44,839 nucleotides of DNA from Pirellulales bacterium (lineage in GTDB: Bacteria; Planctomycetota; Planctomycetia; Pirellulales; Lacipirellulaceae). The DNA lies in contig JAFGFZ010000083.1 in NCBI GenBank assembly GCA_016930815.1, positions 1-44,839 on the forward strand, read 5' to 3'. Below, one piece after another: positions 7,772 to 16,212 of the stretch. A program made the translations under genes and the position numbers. The stretch's first letter is position 1, and each line of letters begins with the position of its first letter. The notes beneath the pieces were generated by a model. The model searched no databases. It was given only the letters and a program-made list of their open reading frames with translations, and had not been told where the DNA came from.

Positions 7772-9166
7772 ATGCAACAGCGGGGTTTCGTTGAAACCGT
7801 TCGTCGGATTGGGATACGTGCGCTGCCATTCCAGGAAGTCGGCCCCGTCCACATCCCCGTCCCCGTCGGCGTCACCTTGTGTATGCATTGCACCGGTTTC
7901 CAAGCCGAAATGATCCTGCCAGGTGTTGAAGTCGAATGCGTCGATATCCCCGTCTTCATCGAAATCGGCTAAAGCCACGTCGATGATAGCCTCGACAGCG
8001 ATATCAAGACGATAGAATTGGATGTTGTCATCGGATGTGGCGGATACACGTACGAAATATTCACCTGCATCCTCCAGATGGATGCTCGATATTTTTTCGG
8101 CGCTACCCGTCCCCGTCTCATCCGCCATCGCCAGCAGGGACAGGCCGCCGAAATCATATAGCGACAGCGCCAGATCCCCGATTGCCATCGTGTTGATGGA
8201 GGTTTGGGCACCTCCTTCGGGACCTTGATCGAAGGTCGGCCCGCGGGGAATCAGCGTCACATCCACGATGGACGGTGCAGCAATCGTGAACGAGAAATAA
8301 TCAACGTCCGAGTTTCGATCGATACTCACAAAGTCCGCGGCCGTGGATGGAACATACGTGCTCGATCCGGCACTGAGGCCAATCCGCACCGTTTCACCGT
8401 CAGCAATCAATCCCAAATCCGACGCGGTCGCCGCGGAATCGTTCCCCTCTCCCAGATGTTCCTTTTCTAAAGCATCTCCGTAAAACCACTGCATTCCCCG
8501 GATATCATCAAACTGCGGGCCATCAAACAGAGTTGAAATGTAGGGCTCCATGAGAAAGTTGGATGTGTCCGATTCGACATGATCCAGCCCCAAGCCATGG
8601 CCGTTTTCATGCATGATTGTATTCCGCAGCCGAAGATAGTTTCCATATCCATTGGAAAAATAACTGGCGTCCCCCGTATCGATCACCATATCACCATCGT
8701 CAGGATAATAGTTGTAGGCCAATGTGCCGCTGGCGCCATCGATGGATGTTCCGCCAATCCGGATATCTCCTCTTCGTCCCAGCCAGCCGGAGAAAGAGCT
8801 GAGCGGGTGACCATCATCCTTCGGCTCGTAGATATAGGTGATCCCGGCCAGTTGGCTCCAGCGGTTGAACGATTGTTCGAAGATCTCAAACCAAGGGCGT
8901 TGCGTCAGATCCGAGCCGCCATCTCCGATGCCGAAGGTGGTGTCCAAAAAGGAAATGAGATCGCTCTTTTTCTTGACGGGGATATCCGTGCCGTCCGGAA
9001 TGAAACTCCATGTCAGCGTGATCGGATCTCCCGCGGAGCCAGTCCAACCGGATGCCGTATCCGTCCAGCGTTTGTAGGGAATGAAACCTGATGCAGATTG
9101 CACCGTCCAGAGGCCGATGAGCAGGGAGAGAATCCATGGCGGGTGCAGAAACCGGCTCATTTGCAT
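7679..9166 (-). CDS. Matrixin-like zinc metalloprotease with dockerin-like repeats and PEP-CTERM tail
   Basis: The 495-residue secreted protein has a signal peptide (about 1-27) and a metzincin catalytic domain with HENGHGLGLDH (186-196), matching HExxHxxGxxH. A domain of the kind found beside secreted peptidases (DVDYFSF, EYFVRVSA) follows. Two Ca-binding dockerin-type repeats come next, DFDEDGDIDAFDF and DADGDGDVDGADF, and the protein ends in a PEP-CTERM signal: PEP, a hydrophobic stretch, then CRRQL. The frame runs to 9247, but ATG 9166 is chosen: AAGGGG lies 5 bases upstream and the signal peptide begins there. ATG 9160 is also possible. The PEP-CTERM tail predicts processing by an exosortase encoded elsewhere. 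Confidence 0.88.
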   Translation of the reverse strand: MQMSRFLHPPWILSLLIGLWTVQSASGFIPYKRWTDTASGWTGSAGDPITLTWSFIPDGTDIPVKKKSDLISFLDTTFGIGDGGSDLTQRPWFEIFEQSFNRWSQLAGITYIYEPKDDGHPLSSFSGWLGRRGDIRIGGTSIDGASGTLAYNYYPDDGDMVIDTGDASYFSNGYGNYLRLRNTIMHENGHGLGLDHVESDTSNFLMEPYISTLFDGPQFDDIRGMQWFYGDALEKEHLGEGNDSAATASDLGLIADGETVRIGLSAGSSTYVPSTAADFVSIDRNSDVDYFSFTIAAPSIVDVTLIPRGPTFDQGPEGGAQTSINTMAIGDLALSLYDFGGLSLLAMADETGTGSAEKISSIHLEDAGEYFVRVSATSDDNIQFYRLDIAVEAIIDVALADFDEDGDIDAFDFNTWQDHFGLETGAMHTQGDADGDGDVDGADFLEWQRTYPNPTNGFNETPLLHAIPEPVALTQALLLILTVLCRRQLVANRPN

Positions 9167-9327
9167 AGAACCCCTTAAAATCTCCATGGATTCATTCGGA
9201 TGCTCAGAATCCAAAAATATCGAATTCACCCGCCAGCGGTAGGCCACGGTGGACTGTACCGATTAACCTCGATTATAACAGGTCCGAATAGAGTCCGCAT
9301 CGGATCTGTTTCACATTAACCGTTCAC

Positions 9328-9496
9328 GGGGACTGTCCCGATTTTCGCGGCGATCAGGCGCCAATGGCATGAAAATGCTCGATTCGCTGCGAGAATGGGA
9401 ATGTCCCCTTGGCCGCAAGGGGATAGGCACATTTTTCGGCCTTCACGCACGAACTAGCGGAAAGACCAAAACAGGCCGAAAATTGAGCCAGTCCCC
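9328..9496. repeat. MITE-like element with 20-bp terminal inverted repeats
   Basis: The arm at 9328-9347 (GGGGACTG, 5 bases, ATTTTCG) faces an arm at 9477-9496 whose reverse complement has the same two blocks; 17 of 20 positions match. Inside is a perfect 7-bp hairpin, CCCCTTG (9405-9411) and CAAGGGG (9416-9422), with loop GCCG. The whole 169-bp unit has no open frame of note and sits between the metalloprotease and TPR genes. It resembles a small non-autonomous or REP-type element. No flanking target duplication was found by eye. Confidence 0.55.
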
Positions 9497-9528
9497 GGCG
9501 GCCTGAGAGAGGATCGTGGTCCAATCGA

Positions 9529-11775
9529 TCACTTGCGCCTTGTTTCAGAACCGTGAGGAGGATTGCCTCGGGCGAGTTCCTGGTATTCGGTTGCCTCGAT
9601 CTCGTGGCCGAGTGCCTTGTGCATGGAAGCCAGGTTGCTGTAAGCGACCGTCAGATCCGAGGCTTCGATCAGTCCGTTACGGATCGCCTGATCGAGAATA
9701 TTCGAGCCCAATTCCGTCAGTTTGAGCCCTTCTGCTTTCTTGTTGGATTTCCAATAGGAAACGCCCATGCTGACCAGAGCGTCCCCGTGACGGCGGGGAT
9801 CCGCAAGTGGTGAAACGGGGACTTGTTTGCTGAGGAGCGGAGCCGCTTTGTCGTACCAAGCCATGGCCTTTTTATGGTCATTCTCATGGATGGCATAGAC
9901 GGCACCGATCCGGAAGTAGAGCCGGCCAACCAGGTGCTCCGAGGCTGGCAGGGCTTGCCGGGACAAGGCTCCGGCTCCCATGTTGGATAGAGCAAGCTGG
10001 CCATATTTGTGGGCAGTGGGTGCATCTCCGAGGACATGCGCGATATGCAGGGCATGAAAATAAGCGATTCCCAGATGCCAGCGAATACGCTGTTTCTGCA
10101 GTTCGTCCTCGGTCCCTTTCAGCAGCTGATTTGCCGTTTGCTGGGCCTCTTGAATCCAGCCAGATGGATTTGGCATCGGTTGGAAGTTGGAAAGCGCGGC
10201 CAGTGCGTGTTCCGCGACGCGAAGGCGGAGCTCCAGGCTGCCACCGTCATTTTCGATCATTTCTTCCGCGAATGCGGATGCGCGTCCGATCCACTGGGGG
10301 ACCACCCTCGGTTTCTGTTGCCAGGCCCCGTTGGCGATTTGTTCGGCGACAGCAAGGTGGCAATCGACTAAGAGTTCCTTCGCAACGTGCCGTTCTCGAA
10401 CATCTCGGCTGAGTGCCAGCTGGTCGGCAATCGCAATTGCCTGCGTGAATAGCGCAATGGCTCGTTCTGCATTATCCGAGGATCCAAGTGCAGCAATCCG
10501 GGCCAGCTGCGCGATGGCTTGGGCTTGGACATCTGGCGGGGGATCTTTCTCCAGGAGCGACTTCGTTTCGATGGTTGCCTGCTTGTACCGGCCGAGTGCC
10601 TCCATCGCGTGGGCCCAGCGAAGCCGATAGGCGGTGTTTTCCGGATCCATGGCGACCGCGGCAGCTGCCTCTATTTCCGCTCGGGTTGGCTGCCCAATTG
10701 CCAAGTAGATATCAGCAAGCAACCAGTGCGGGCGTGCCGAATCCGGATCCAGTTGTTGCGCCATCCGCAGGTCGCGTATGTTCCATAAATAAGGCCCGTG
10801 CAAATTAGCCTCGGCACGAAGCAAAAACGTTTCCGCATCAATCGGTTCCAGCAGGACATGCGAAACTCTGGATCTATCCTGGCTTGGGGTGAGTGTCATG
10901 AGCACACCCCGTTCTGGGTAGGCGACTCCTAGCGGTTCTCCAGCGGCATCCCGCACCACAACGGATCGGAACTCATCGAGGTGCAACTGCTTCGATAGCA
11001 TGGATGGATCGAATAATTTCTTCAATTCAATTTGGATATCGGTCACCACCTCACTGGTGGCATGGACGACAATTTCCTCGAATGGATCGAGATGATAATG
11101 GAGTGTCTTGGAATTGCCATCTTCGGTTGTGCTTTTGGGATCACCCCAGGCGGCAAGGAGCTCACCAACGGTCGTGGCGCCAGGTTCCACGCCATGGAAA
11201 TTCGCCGTTTTCGCCTTGGGAAGATCGGTAGGTTCCAGGAGCGCGGCGATGGATCGATCGAGCAATTGCGGTTGGTTGGGAACCGATCGTGGGGGCCTGG
11301 GCAATTCGACCGTGTAGGGCACCTGTTCGAGGATTGGTCTGGATGTGTTCGGACCTGGATCGGTCCCGGACGACTCGATCGGCTGCAATTCGGTCGGTAT
11401 TGGCTCGGCGGGAGTTGGTTCGGCGGGAGTTGGTTCCGCCAGGGTGGGTTCCGCCAGGATTGATTCAGCTGGAAATGATACATCCGAAGATGGAACTGCC
11501 GGCGTTGGTTCTTCCAGTGCGGTATTGGCCGGTACTGGTTCGGCGGGTTCATTCGGATCCTGGGTTCTTTTGGGAGACTCCGATTCGCCCGGCTGAATGA
11601 GGTTATTTCGATGCGATTTTCTTGAAGAAACGAGGACGGATCGCTCTTGGGCTTTCGTGGTGTCCTCGGCCAGGGTACGTCCAGGATCGAATCCAAATCC
11701 GCAGATCACGGCCAGAGCCATGGTTTCGATGAGTAGCCCTAGCTTCACAAACTGTTGGACCGCGGCAGGTTGCAT
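9529..11775 (-). CDS. Exported TPR-repeat protein with Pro/Glu-rich repeat linker
   Basis: There is an N-terminal hydrophobic segment (about 13-35: LGLLIETMALAVICGFGF). It is followed by a low-complexity region with five tandem five-residue units of the AEPTP type (about 100-125). Next is a small beta-rich domain with VEPGATTVGELLAAWGDP and LHYHLDPFEEIVV, resembling the SmpA/OmlA-type fold that begins with a G-x-T/S turn. The second half is helical TPR repeats with recurrent W-LLADIYLAIGQ and A-x-G-R-Y-K-Q patterns. ATG 11775 is chosen over 11802 because AGGAGG precedes it by 9 bases. The function is unknown; TPRs imply protein-protein contacts in the periplasm or at the membrane. An inverted repeat lies upstream (11801-11825). 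Confidence 0.75.
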   Translation of the reverse strand: MQPAAVQQFVKLGLLIETMALAVICGFGFDPGRTLAEDTTKAQERSVLVSSRKSHRNNLIQPGESESPKRTQDPNEPAEPVPANTALEEPTPAVPSSDVSFPAESILAEPTLAEPTPAEPTPAEPIPTELQPIESSGTDPGPNTSRPILEQVPYTVELPRPPRSVPNQPQLLDRSIAALLEPTDLPKAKTANFHGVEPGATTVGELLAAWGDPKSTTEDGNSKTLHYHLDPFEEIVVHATSEVVTDIQIELKKLFDPSMLSKQLHLDEFRSVVVRDAAGEPLGVAYPERGVLMTLTPSQDRSRVSHVLLEPIDAETFLLRAEANLHGPYLWNIRDLRMAQQLDPDSARPHWLLADIYLAIGQPTRAEIEAAAAVAMDPENTAYRLRWAHAMEALGRYKQATIETKSLLEKDPPPDVQAQAIAQLARIAALGSSDNAERAIALFTQAIAIADQLALSRDVRERHVAKELLVDCHLAVAEQIANGAWQQKPRVVPQWIGRASAFAEEMIENDGGSLELRLRVAEHALAALSNFQPMPNPSGWIQEAQQTANQLLKGTEDELQKQRIRWHLGIAYFHALHIAHVLGDAPTAHKYGQLALSNMGAGALSRQALPASEHLVGRLYFRIGAVYAIHENDHKKAMAWYDKAAPLLSKQVPVSPLADPRRHGDALVSMGVSYWKSNKKAEGLKLTELGSNILDQAIRNGLIEASDLTVAYSNLASMHKALGHEIEATEYQELARGNPPHGSETRRK
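11399..11473. repeat. Five tandem 15-bp repeats inside the TPR gene
   Basis: Five consecutive 15-base units start at 11399, 11414, 11429, 11444 and 11459. The units are close variants of GTTGGTTCSGCSRGR on the + strand. They encode the A-E-P-T-P-like pentapeptides of the protein on the - strand. Because each unit is a whole number of codons, copy-number change would alter the linker length without shifting the frame. Confidence 0.85.
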
Positions 11776-11800
11776 CGCGTTGTTCCTCCTGAACAGATGC

Positions 11801-11825
11801 AATCGGCGCAGAATCTGTGCCGATT
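11801..11825. promoter_or_regulatory. Dyad upstream of the TPR gene (possible operator)
   Basis: The 12-bp arms AATCGGCGCAGA (11801-11812) and TCTGTGCCGATT (11814-11825) are inverted copies with a single mismatch around one central base. With so short a centre the site looks more like a binding site for a dimeric regulator than an RNA hairpin. It ends about 26 bp before the chosen start codon of the TPR gene. The regulator is unknown. Confidence 0.4.
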
Positions 11826-11860
11826 ATGGTCGGCCTAGAATAGCGATTGGTCTGAAATGG

Positions 11861-12388
11861 TCAAGAGCAATTGGCATCCAAGAGCGAGCTAATGACAGCC
11901 CTTGCATAACTGGCCGCTTCCGGTTCCATGGACGCTCGGGGCCCGGCAACATTCAATCGCTTCACCTGATTCTCTTGCAGGAATGCATGCAGTCTTTCGG
12001 CTGCGTTTTTGACTGGATCCTGTGTTCGGATTAGATGCAAGCATGGTTTACCCAGCCGCTTGGCCAGTTGGATCGTCAAGGCCGTACCCCCTCGAACCTT
12101 GCGATCGTCGCTGAAGATCACCGTGGCATCGGAGTCGCGGATATTCCATTGGGTACGCTGCGCGTATTCGGTGGAAGGGGTTTCAGACAGGGCATAGCAT
12201 GCTGGAATCATACCGTCCTCAGCATGGCGGCCCCGTGGACACCACCCATCGTGCGCAAGACCCATTTCAATGGCCAGATCCAACGCCGCGCGATCCACGC
12301 CGGTTTGGCCACCTGAGACGATCGTTAGTTTTTTTCTGAAATTTCCTTTGAATAAAGAAGAAGCATCCTTGTCACGTTTCTTGTTCAT
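11861..12388 (-). CDS. YpsA-like SLOG protein (putative molybdenum carrier family)
   Basis: The 175-residue cytoplasmic protein has a Rossmann-like fold. Its opening word SGGQTGVDRAALDLA and the later GWCPRGRHAEDG, ATVIFSD and GGTALTIQLAKRLGKPCLHL match the circularly permuted YpsA/SLOG family (annotated as putative molybdenum carrier). That family is thought to bind nucleotide-like ligands; metal carriage is not well proven. ATG 12388 is preferred over 12421 because AGAGGA precedes it. It overlaps the end of the small membrane protein gene by 17 bases, which suggests coupled translation. Confidence 0.8.
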   Translation of the reverse strand: MNKKRDKDASSLFKGNFRKKLTIVSGGQTGVDRAALDLAIEMGLAHDGWCPRGRHAEDGMIPACYALSETPSTEYAQRTQWNIRDSDATVIFSDDRKVRGGTALTIQLAKRLGKPCLHLIRTQDPVKNAAERLHAFLQENQVKRLNVAGPRASMEPEAASYARAVISSLLDANCS

Positions 12389-12581
12389 GCGAATCGTTTT
12401 CCTCTTCCATGGGTTCCTCATCCGGGGGAAAATCCGGATGAAAACCGGCGGCGATCATGGCCATGCGTTCCCGATGTTTATGGAATCGTACGATGATCGA
12501 TGTGATCGATCCGCACAAGATGGCTATTATCGGGATGAAAACCCAAATAATTTCCGGTGAGAGGAGTCGATTCCAGTCCAT
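12372..12581 (-). CDS. Small single-span membrane protein
   Basis: The 69-residue protein has one membrane helix (about 10-32: IIWVFIPIIAILCGSITSII) and a cytoplasmic tail with HKHRERMAMIAAGFHPD, ending in an acidic stretch. Small proteins with a helix followed by a basic RMAMIxxGxxPD segment occur in several phyla without a settled function. AAAGGA lies 7 bases before ATG 12581. Its end overlaps the YpsA-like gene, so the two are probably co-expressed. Confidence 0.7.
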   Translation of the reverse strand: MDWNRLLSPEIIWVFIPIIAILCGSITSIIVRFHKHRERMAMIAAGFHPDFPPDEEPMEEENDSHEQET

Positions 12582-13223
12582 GGCAAGGTCCTTTATGAGA
12601 CAGCCAGTTGGTGAGAACTACGAATGGTTGCCAGAATATGGTCCGTTCCAAGAATAGATAGCGTATGTAAACTCAGATGCCAGGTTTTGCGAAAAGTCGG
12701 GCTTCTTCACGGTTATCATTTCATAAGTACAATCCATAATGAACGCCCGGAGGTGTGGAATTCGGAAGATAGAAGCTCCTGCCGAACCGCAAGCCCCTAA
12801 ATGATTTATGGATAGCCTGGAGGTTTGCCCTTCCATGCAATCGGATATACAAGATATACCCAATCATAATTCGTTCTGAAATACTGGATCTTGGTATCAA
12901 GCCTCTTCGAAAAAATTCTCCTGCGATCGCCGGGGCGGTCATGAAATGATGGGAACAGAAAGATCCAGTTCTATGATCTTTATGATAGATCCAGGGGAAA
13001 TGGACGACGTCGCTTCGCGAAGTCCCGAAATCACGGTACGAATTCAACCAATCCTGCGCACCGCCCATGTGCCATCCAAAGAATTTCCTTTCAAAGCACA
13101 GGACGATCCAGGCGGGTGAACTCAAACGGCAATTCAAATACCAAAACGGCTTGGAGGATTTGGGGCACAGCGCATACCCCGACCGTCCAAGATCCCTGCC
13201 ATTGGTATGGATTTGCAGAGAAC
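12582..13223. other. Gene-poor gap of about 640 bp
   Basis: No frame here looks like a real gene. The longest, on the - strand at 12721-13137, has no ribosome binding site, no recognisable motif and an odd composition rich in Trp, His and Arg. No tRNA, tmRNA, RNase P or SRP RNA features were seen by eye. The gap contains a degraded copy of the KPGF-type palindrome (12680-12705) and a 10-bp palindrome CTTCGCGAAG near 13012. An unrecognised small RNA or a decayed gene remains possible. Confidence 0.5.
12680..12705. repeat. Degraded KPGF-type palindrome, copy B
   Basis: Compared with the intact palindrome at 37032-37057, 20 of 26 positions match. The TTTT/AAAA inner stem and the GGGCTTC right end are preserved, while the central CAT is GCG. 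It lies in the gene-poor gap. Confidence 0.5.
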
Positions 13224-13421
13224 CTATCTTCCGAATAACAGCCGCTCACGTCGAGCACGGCGTTCGGCGCGGATTCGGGCGCGCCGCTTGATTTCGCTTG
13301 GCTTTTCGTAGAATTCGCGGCGGCGGATTTCCTTCTTGATACCACTCCGCTCGACCAACTTCCGGAAACGGCGAACCGCTTCTTGAGCGCTTTCACGATC
13401 ACGTAACGTCATTTTGACCAT
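13224..13421 (-). CDS. rpsU: 30S ribosomal protein S21
   Basis: The 65-residue, very basic protein has the S21 pattern: [44 protein letters not shown], ending in Arg-rich sequence. S21 sits on the small subunit near the anti-Shine-Dalgarno region. The second ATG (13421) is chosen because GAAAGGA is 9 bases upstream of it but only 2-3 bases from the ATG at 13427. It is the last gene of the NfeD/FloA run on this strand. Confidence 0.93.
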   Translation of the reverse strand: MVKMTLRDRESAQEAVRRFRKLVERSGIKKEIRRREFYEKPSEIKRRARIRAERRARRERLLFGR

Positions 13422-13497
13422 AGGCATGTTCCTTTCGGAAATGGAATTGTGCTAGGAACGGACACTCTTTGTATTATGCATTCGATGGGCTTATTTG

Positions 13498-14310
13498 CTA
13501 CCACCGCTCCCCCGGACGTCGCAAGATTTCATTCAGCAGGATGACCTGCTGCATCGACTCGGGACTCTGCAGCATCTTAACAATTGATTCGGCGAAAGGC
13601 GATGCCTCCTGTAGCTGGACATCACCGGGACTTAAAACCCGATGAACGAGGCGGCTGACCGAGTGATCGAATGTTTGCTGGAGATGCGATTCGAGTCGCT
13701 CGTCGGCATATGCGATATCTTCCCCAAGTTGCGAAGTCCTTGCTGCGAAGGAACTTGCGCCGATATGCTCGTTAACGTGTCTGGCCACGCCTCTTCCAAG
13801 CTCAGCGGCTGAATCATCCGGCTTGGTGGCAACGTGCGTTGGTTGGGTGCCCAGTTTTCCGACCTGGGGACGGGTGACGGCCACGGCAGGTCGCACGATG
13901 GCCGCTTCAACCGGTCGTCCCTTCTTGATTGGATCCGGGACGAGGACCTCGACCTCCTCCACCTGCCCCCGCTGACGTCGGTTTGCCGCTCGGCGGAGGA
14001 ACTCTTCGATCTCGTTGGCAATTGGATTTGGCACGGCCTGTTGTGGCCCACGAGCGGGTCGGGGGGCTGCACCAGGGCGGGGTTGGCCCGCCGCCGGTTG
14101 AGGCCGATCGATGGGGCGGGGTTGGCCTAATCCAGGTGGATGGCCGGGAGGACGAGGCGCCTTCGGAGGAGGTGCGGGACGTTCCTTCGCCTGTTGCTTG
14201 ATCCCGGCAATCTGCCCAATAAGCCAGATGACGAAAAGGACCGCACCTACGAGGAAACCCAAGATATCGCCAATGTCGGCTAGCATGGTTGGATCCGCGG
14301 GGATTAACAC
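13498..14310 (-). CDS. Hypothetical membrane protein with Pro-rich linker
   Basis: One N-terminal membrane helix (about 10-35: ADIGDILGFLVGAVLFVIWLIGQI) is followed by a Pro/Arg/Gly-rich linker (about 40-95). The C-terminal part is soluble and helical, ending PESMQQVILLNEILRRPGERW. The latter phrase, a helix that stops right before the terminus, recurs as an uncharacterised planctomycete pattern. The start is either GTG 14310 (GGAG 9 bases upstream) or ATG 14286. The gene lies 66 bp downstream of floA on the same strand, which hints at a role in the same membrane-domain system; that is inference only. Confidence 0.65.
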   Translation of the reverse strand: MLIPADPTMLADIGDILGFLVGAVLFVIWLIGQIAGIKQQAKERPAPPPKAPRPPGHPPGLGQPRPIDRPQPAAGQPRPGAAPRPARGPQQAVPNPIANEIEEFLRRAANRRQRGQVEEVEVLVPDPIKKGRPVEAAIVRPAVAVTRPQVGKLGTQPTHVATKPDDSAAELGRGVARHVNEHIGASSFAARTSQLGEDIAYADERLESHLQQTFDHSVSRLVHRVLSPGDVQLQEASPFAESIVKMLQSPESMQQVILLNEILRRPGERW

Positions 14311-14376
14311 GGGTGTGGCTCCACGTGGAAACAGGAGATTTTGGGAAACTTGTGCATCTTGTTATGGTTCTGGGAA

Positions 14377-15450
14377 CTACTTCCTGCTTGTCTTACCCGT
14401 ATTGGCAATCGTCTCACGCATTTCGGTATCGGCTTGAACGTTCTTCAACTTGTAGTAATCGAGAATTCCAAGCCGGCCACTTCGGAAGGCATCCGCGATG
14501 GCCTTGGGAACCTCGGCCTCCGCCTCGACCAATTTGGCTCGGCTCTCTTCGATGGTTGAGATGTTTTCCTGTTCGAGGGCTACGGCCATCGCCCGCCGTT
14601 GTTCGGCTTTCGCCCGCGCCACGCGTGTGTCGGCTTCGGCCTGATCGGCTTGCAGCCGGGCACCGATATTGTCGCCCACATCGATATCGGCAATATCGAT
14701 GGAAACGATCTCGAATGCTGTTTGCGAATCGAGCCGGCGTGAGAGGACTGCCTTGGAGATGGTATCCGGATTTTCAAGAACATGGGCATGCGTTTCCGAG
14801 GAACCAATCGCACTGACGATCCCCTCGCCAACACGCGCGACGATGGTCTCTTCGGTTGCCCCGCCGATGAGTTGGTCCAGGTTGGCCCGGACCGTGACGC
14901 GGGCTTGCACCTTGAGCTGAATCCCGTTCTTGGCAATGGCGTCGAGGGATGGGCGTTTGCTGCCACGTGCGGGGCAATCGATGACGCGGGGATAGACGCT
15001 TGTTTGAACCGCCTCCAGAATATTGCGGCCGGCCAGGTCGATCGCGGTTGCCTTTTTGAAACTGAGGTTGATAATTTTGGCCTTGCGGGCGGCAATCATG
15101 GAACGAATGACCAGAGGAACATTCCCGCCTGCCATGTAGTGGGCCTCCAAGGCCTTCACGGTAATCCCCTCATCATCCCCCAGACCCGCCTGGACGGCCA
15201 TAATCTTGCTCCGTGTAATGACGGACGGATTAACCTTGCGAAGTGTCATGCGAATCAGATCAAAAATTCCGATCCCGGCGCCGGTTGTCACGGATTGGAT
15301 CCACAGGCGGAAATACCGCGCGAAAACCGCAAAGATGATTAAAGCAAAGAGCAAAACAGCAACTAGAACAACTAATTCCCAGTTCTCGAACACAGCGAGC
15401 ACACCGATTGCCTTGACAGTGCCAGGTGCAATGGTCGAAAAAGCATCCAT
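14377..15450 (-). CDS. floA: Flotillin-like protein FloA
   Basis: The 357-residue protein matches the FloA/YqfA family along its length. It has an N-terminal membrane helix (about 25-45) and the family words [25 protein letters not shown]-like (here [17 protein letters not shown]), [27 protein letters not shown] and [24 protein letters not shown]. Then follows a Glu/Ala/Arg-rich coiled-coil region and the ending ADTEMRETI. Flotillins organise functional membrane microdomains. AAGGGG lies 8 bases before the ATG. NfeD-family genes upstream are the usual partners. About 180 bp without a gene separates it from the short NfeD gene. Confidence 0.95.
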   Translation of the reverse strand: MDAFSTIAPGTVKAIGVLAVFENWELVVLVAVLLFALIIFAVFARYFRLWIQSVTTGAGIGIFDLIRMTLRKVNPSVITRSKIMAVQAGLGDDEGITVKALEAHYMAGGNVPLVIRSMIAARKAKIINLSFKKATAIDLAGRNILEAVQTSVYPRVIDCPARGSKRPSLDAIAKNGIQLKVQARVTVRANLDQLIGGATEETIVARVGEGIVSAIGSSETHAHVLENPDTISKAVLSRRLDSQTAFEIVSIDIADIDVGDNIGARLQADQAEADTRVARAKAEQRRAMAVALEQENISTIEESRAKLVEAEAEVPKAIADAFRSGRLGILDYYKLKNVQADTEMRETIANTGKTSRK

Positions 15451-15630
15451 GAATTTACCCCTTAAAGAGACGATAGATTTTTATACAACAGACTCTCTCC
15501 GCCGGATGTGGAAACTGGGAGGTTCATTAAAGCGCCGACCTTTCTCCGCACGCGTCTGGATCGACCACCGTTGTACATAGTGTCCCTGAATGGTCGCAAT
15601 AGCCTACGCTATCCCTTTTCCCTCATTTTT

Positions 15631-16212
15631 TCAACCCAGTGAATCGTTGAGGGGCTCGATTCCAAGTTCATCGATCGGTTGGGTAAGGATATCGCCGGGG
15701 TGTTGGCCAGATGGGCGCTCATCTGGCGCGGCGGGACGGACCACCACCCGATTGCCACGGACCTCCAGGACAACGACCCGTTGTCCTGGATCGATGATGT
15801 GTCCCTGGCTGACGGCATCGATGGTCTGGCCATCAATTTCAATGGCTCCGCTGGGGAGCATTTTGCACTTGGCCACCCCGAATCGGCCAACCAGATCCTT
15901 CCGTTCATCCTCGGGCACAATATCATTTGCATCCGGTAATTCGCCAAGGAAGGCTTTCCCCATCGGTGTCATAGGCCAGTATTTGATCGTCAGGCCAAGG
16001 ACCACTGGAACCACGACGAGGGCCGTGACGACAAAAGAAAAACCGGCAATTGGGCCATAATGATAAAAAGCCAGGACAATCGAAGCGACGATGGATGTCG
16101 CGGCCAGAAATCCGAGAATACCGCCAGATGGGATAAAGAACTCCAATACGACTAATCCGCACCCAACCAGCATCAGGATGCCTGCCCAGTGAATTGGATC
16201 AAGAGCGTTCAT
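15631..16212 (-). CDS. Short NfeD-family membrane protein
   Basis: The 193-residue protein has three to four membrane helices in the first 85 residues (IHWAGILMLVGCGLVVLEFFIPSGG is the typical opening). A C-terminal OB-fold domain (about 115-180) follows, with LVGRFGVAKCKMLPSGAIEIDGQTIDAVSQG and GQRVVVLEVRGNRVVVRP. This is the NfeD-short form that works with flotillin/stomatin proteins, and floA is the next gene. Its ATG overlaps the stop codon of the long NfeD gene (ATGA), a strong sign of coupled translation. It lacks any protease domain. Confidence 0.92.
   Translation of the reverse strand: MNALDPIHWAGILMLVGCGLVVLEFFIPSGGILGFLAATSIVASIVLAFYHYGPIAGFSFVVTALVVVPVVLGLTIKYWPMTPMGKAFLGELPDANDIVPEDERKDLVGRFGVAKCKMLPSGAIEIDGQTIDAVSQGHIIDPGQRVVVLEVRGNRVVVRPAAPDERPSGQHPGDILTQPIDELGIEPLNDSLG

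Noticed and set aside
12721-13137. A 138-residue open frame on the - strand
   Set aside because: No ribosome binding site, no motif and odd composition; it spans the gene-poor gap without support.
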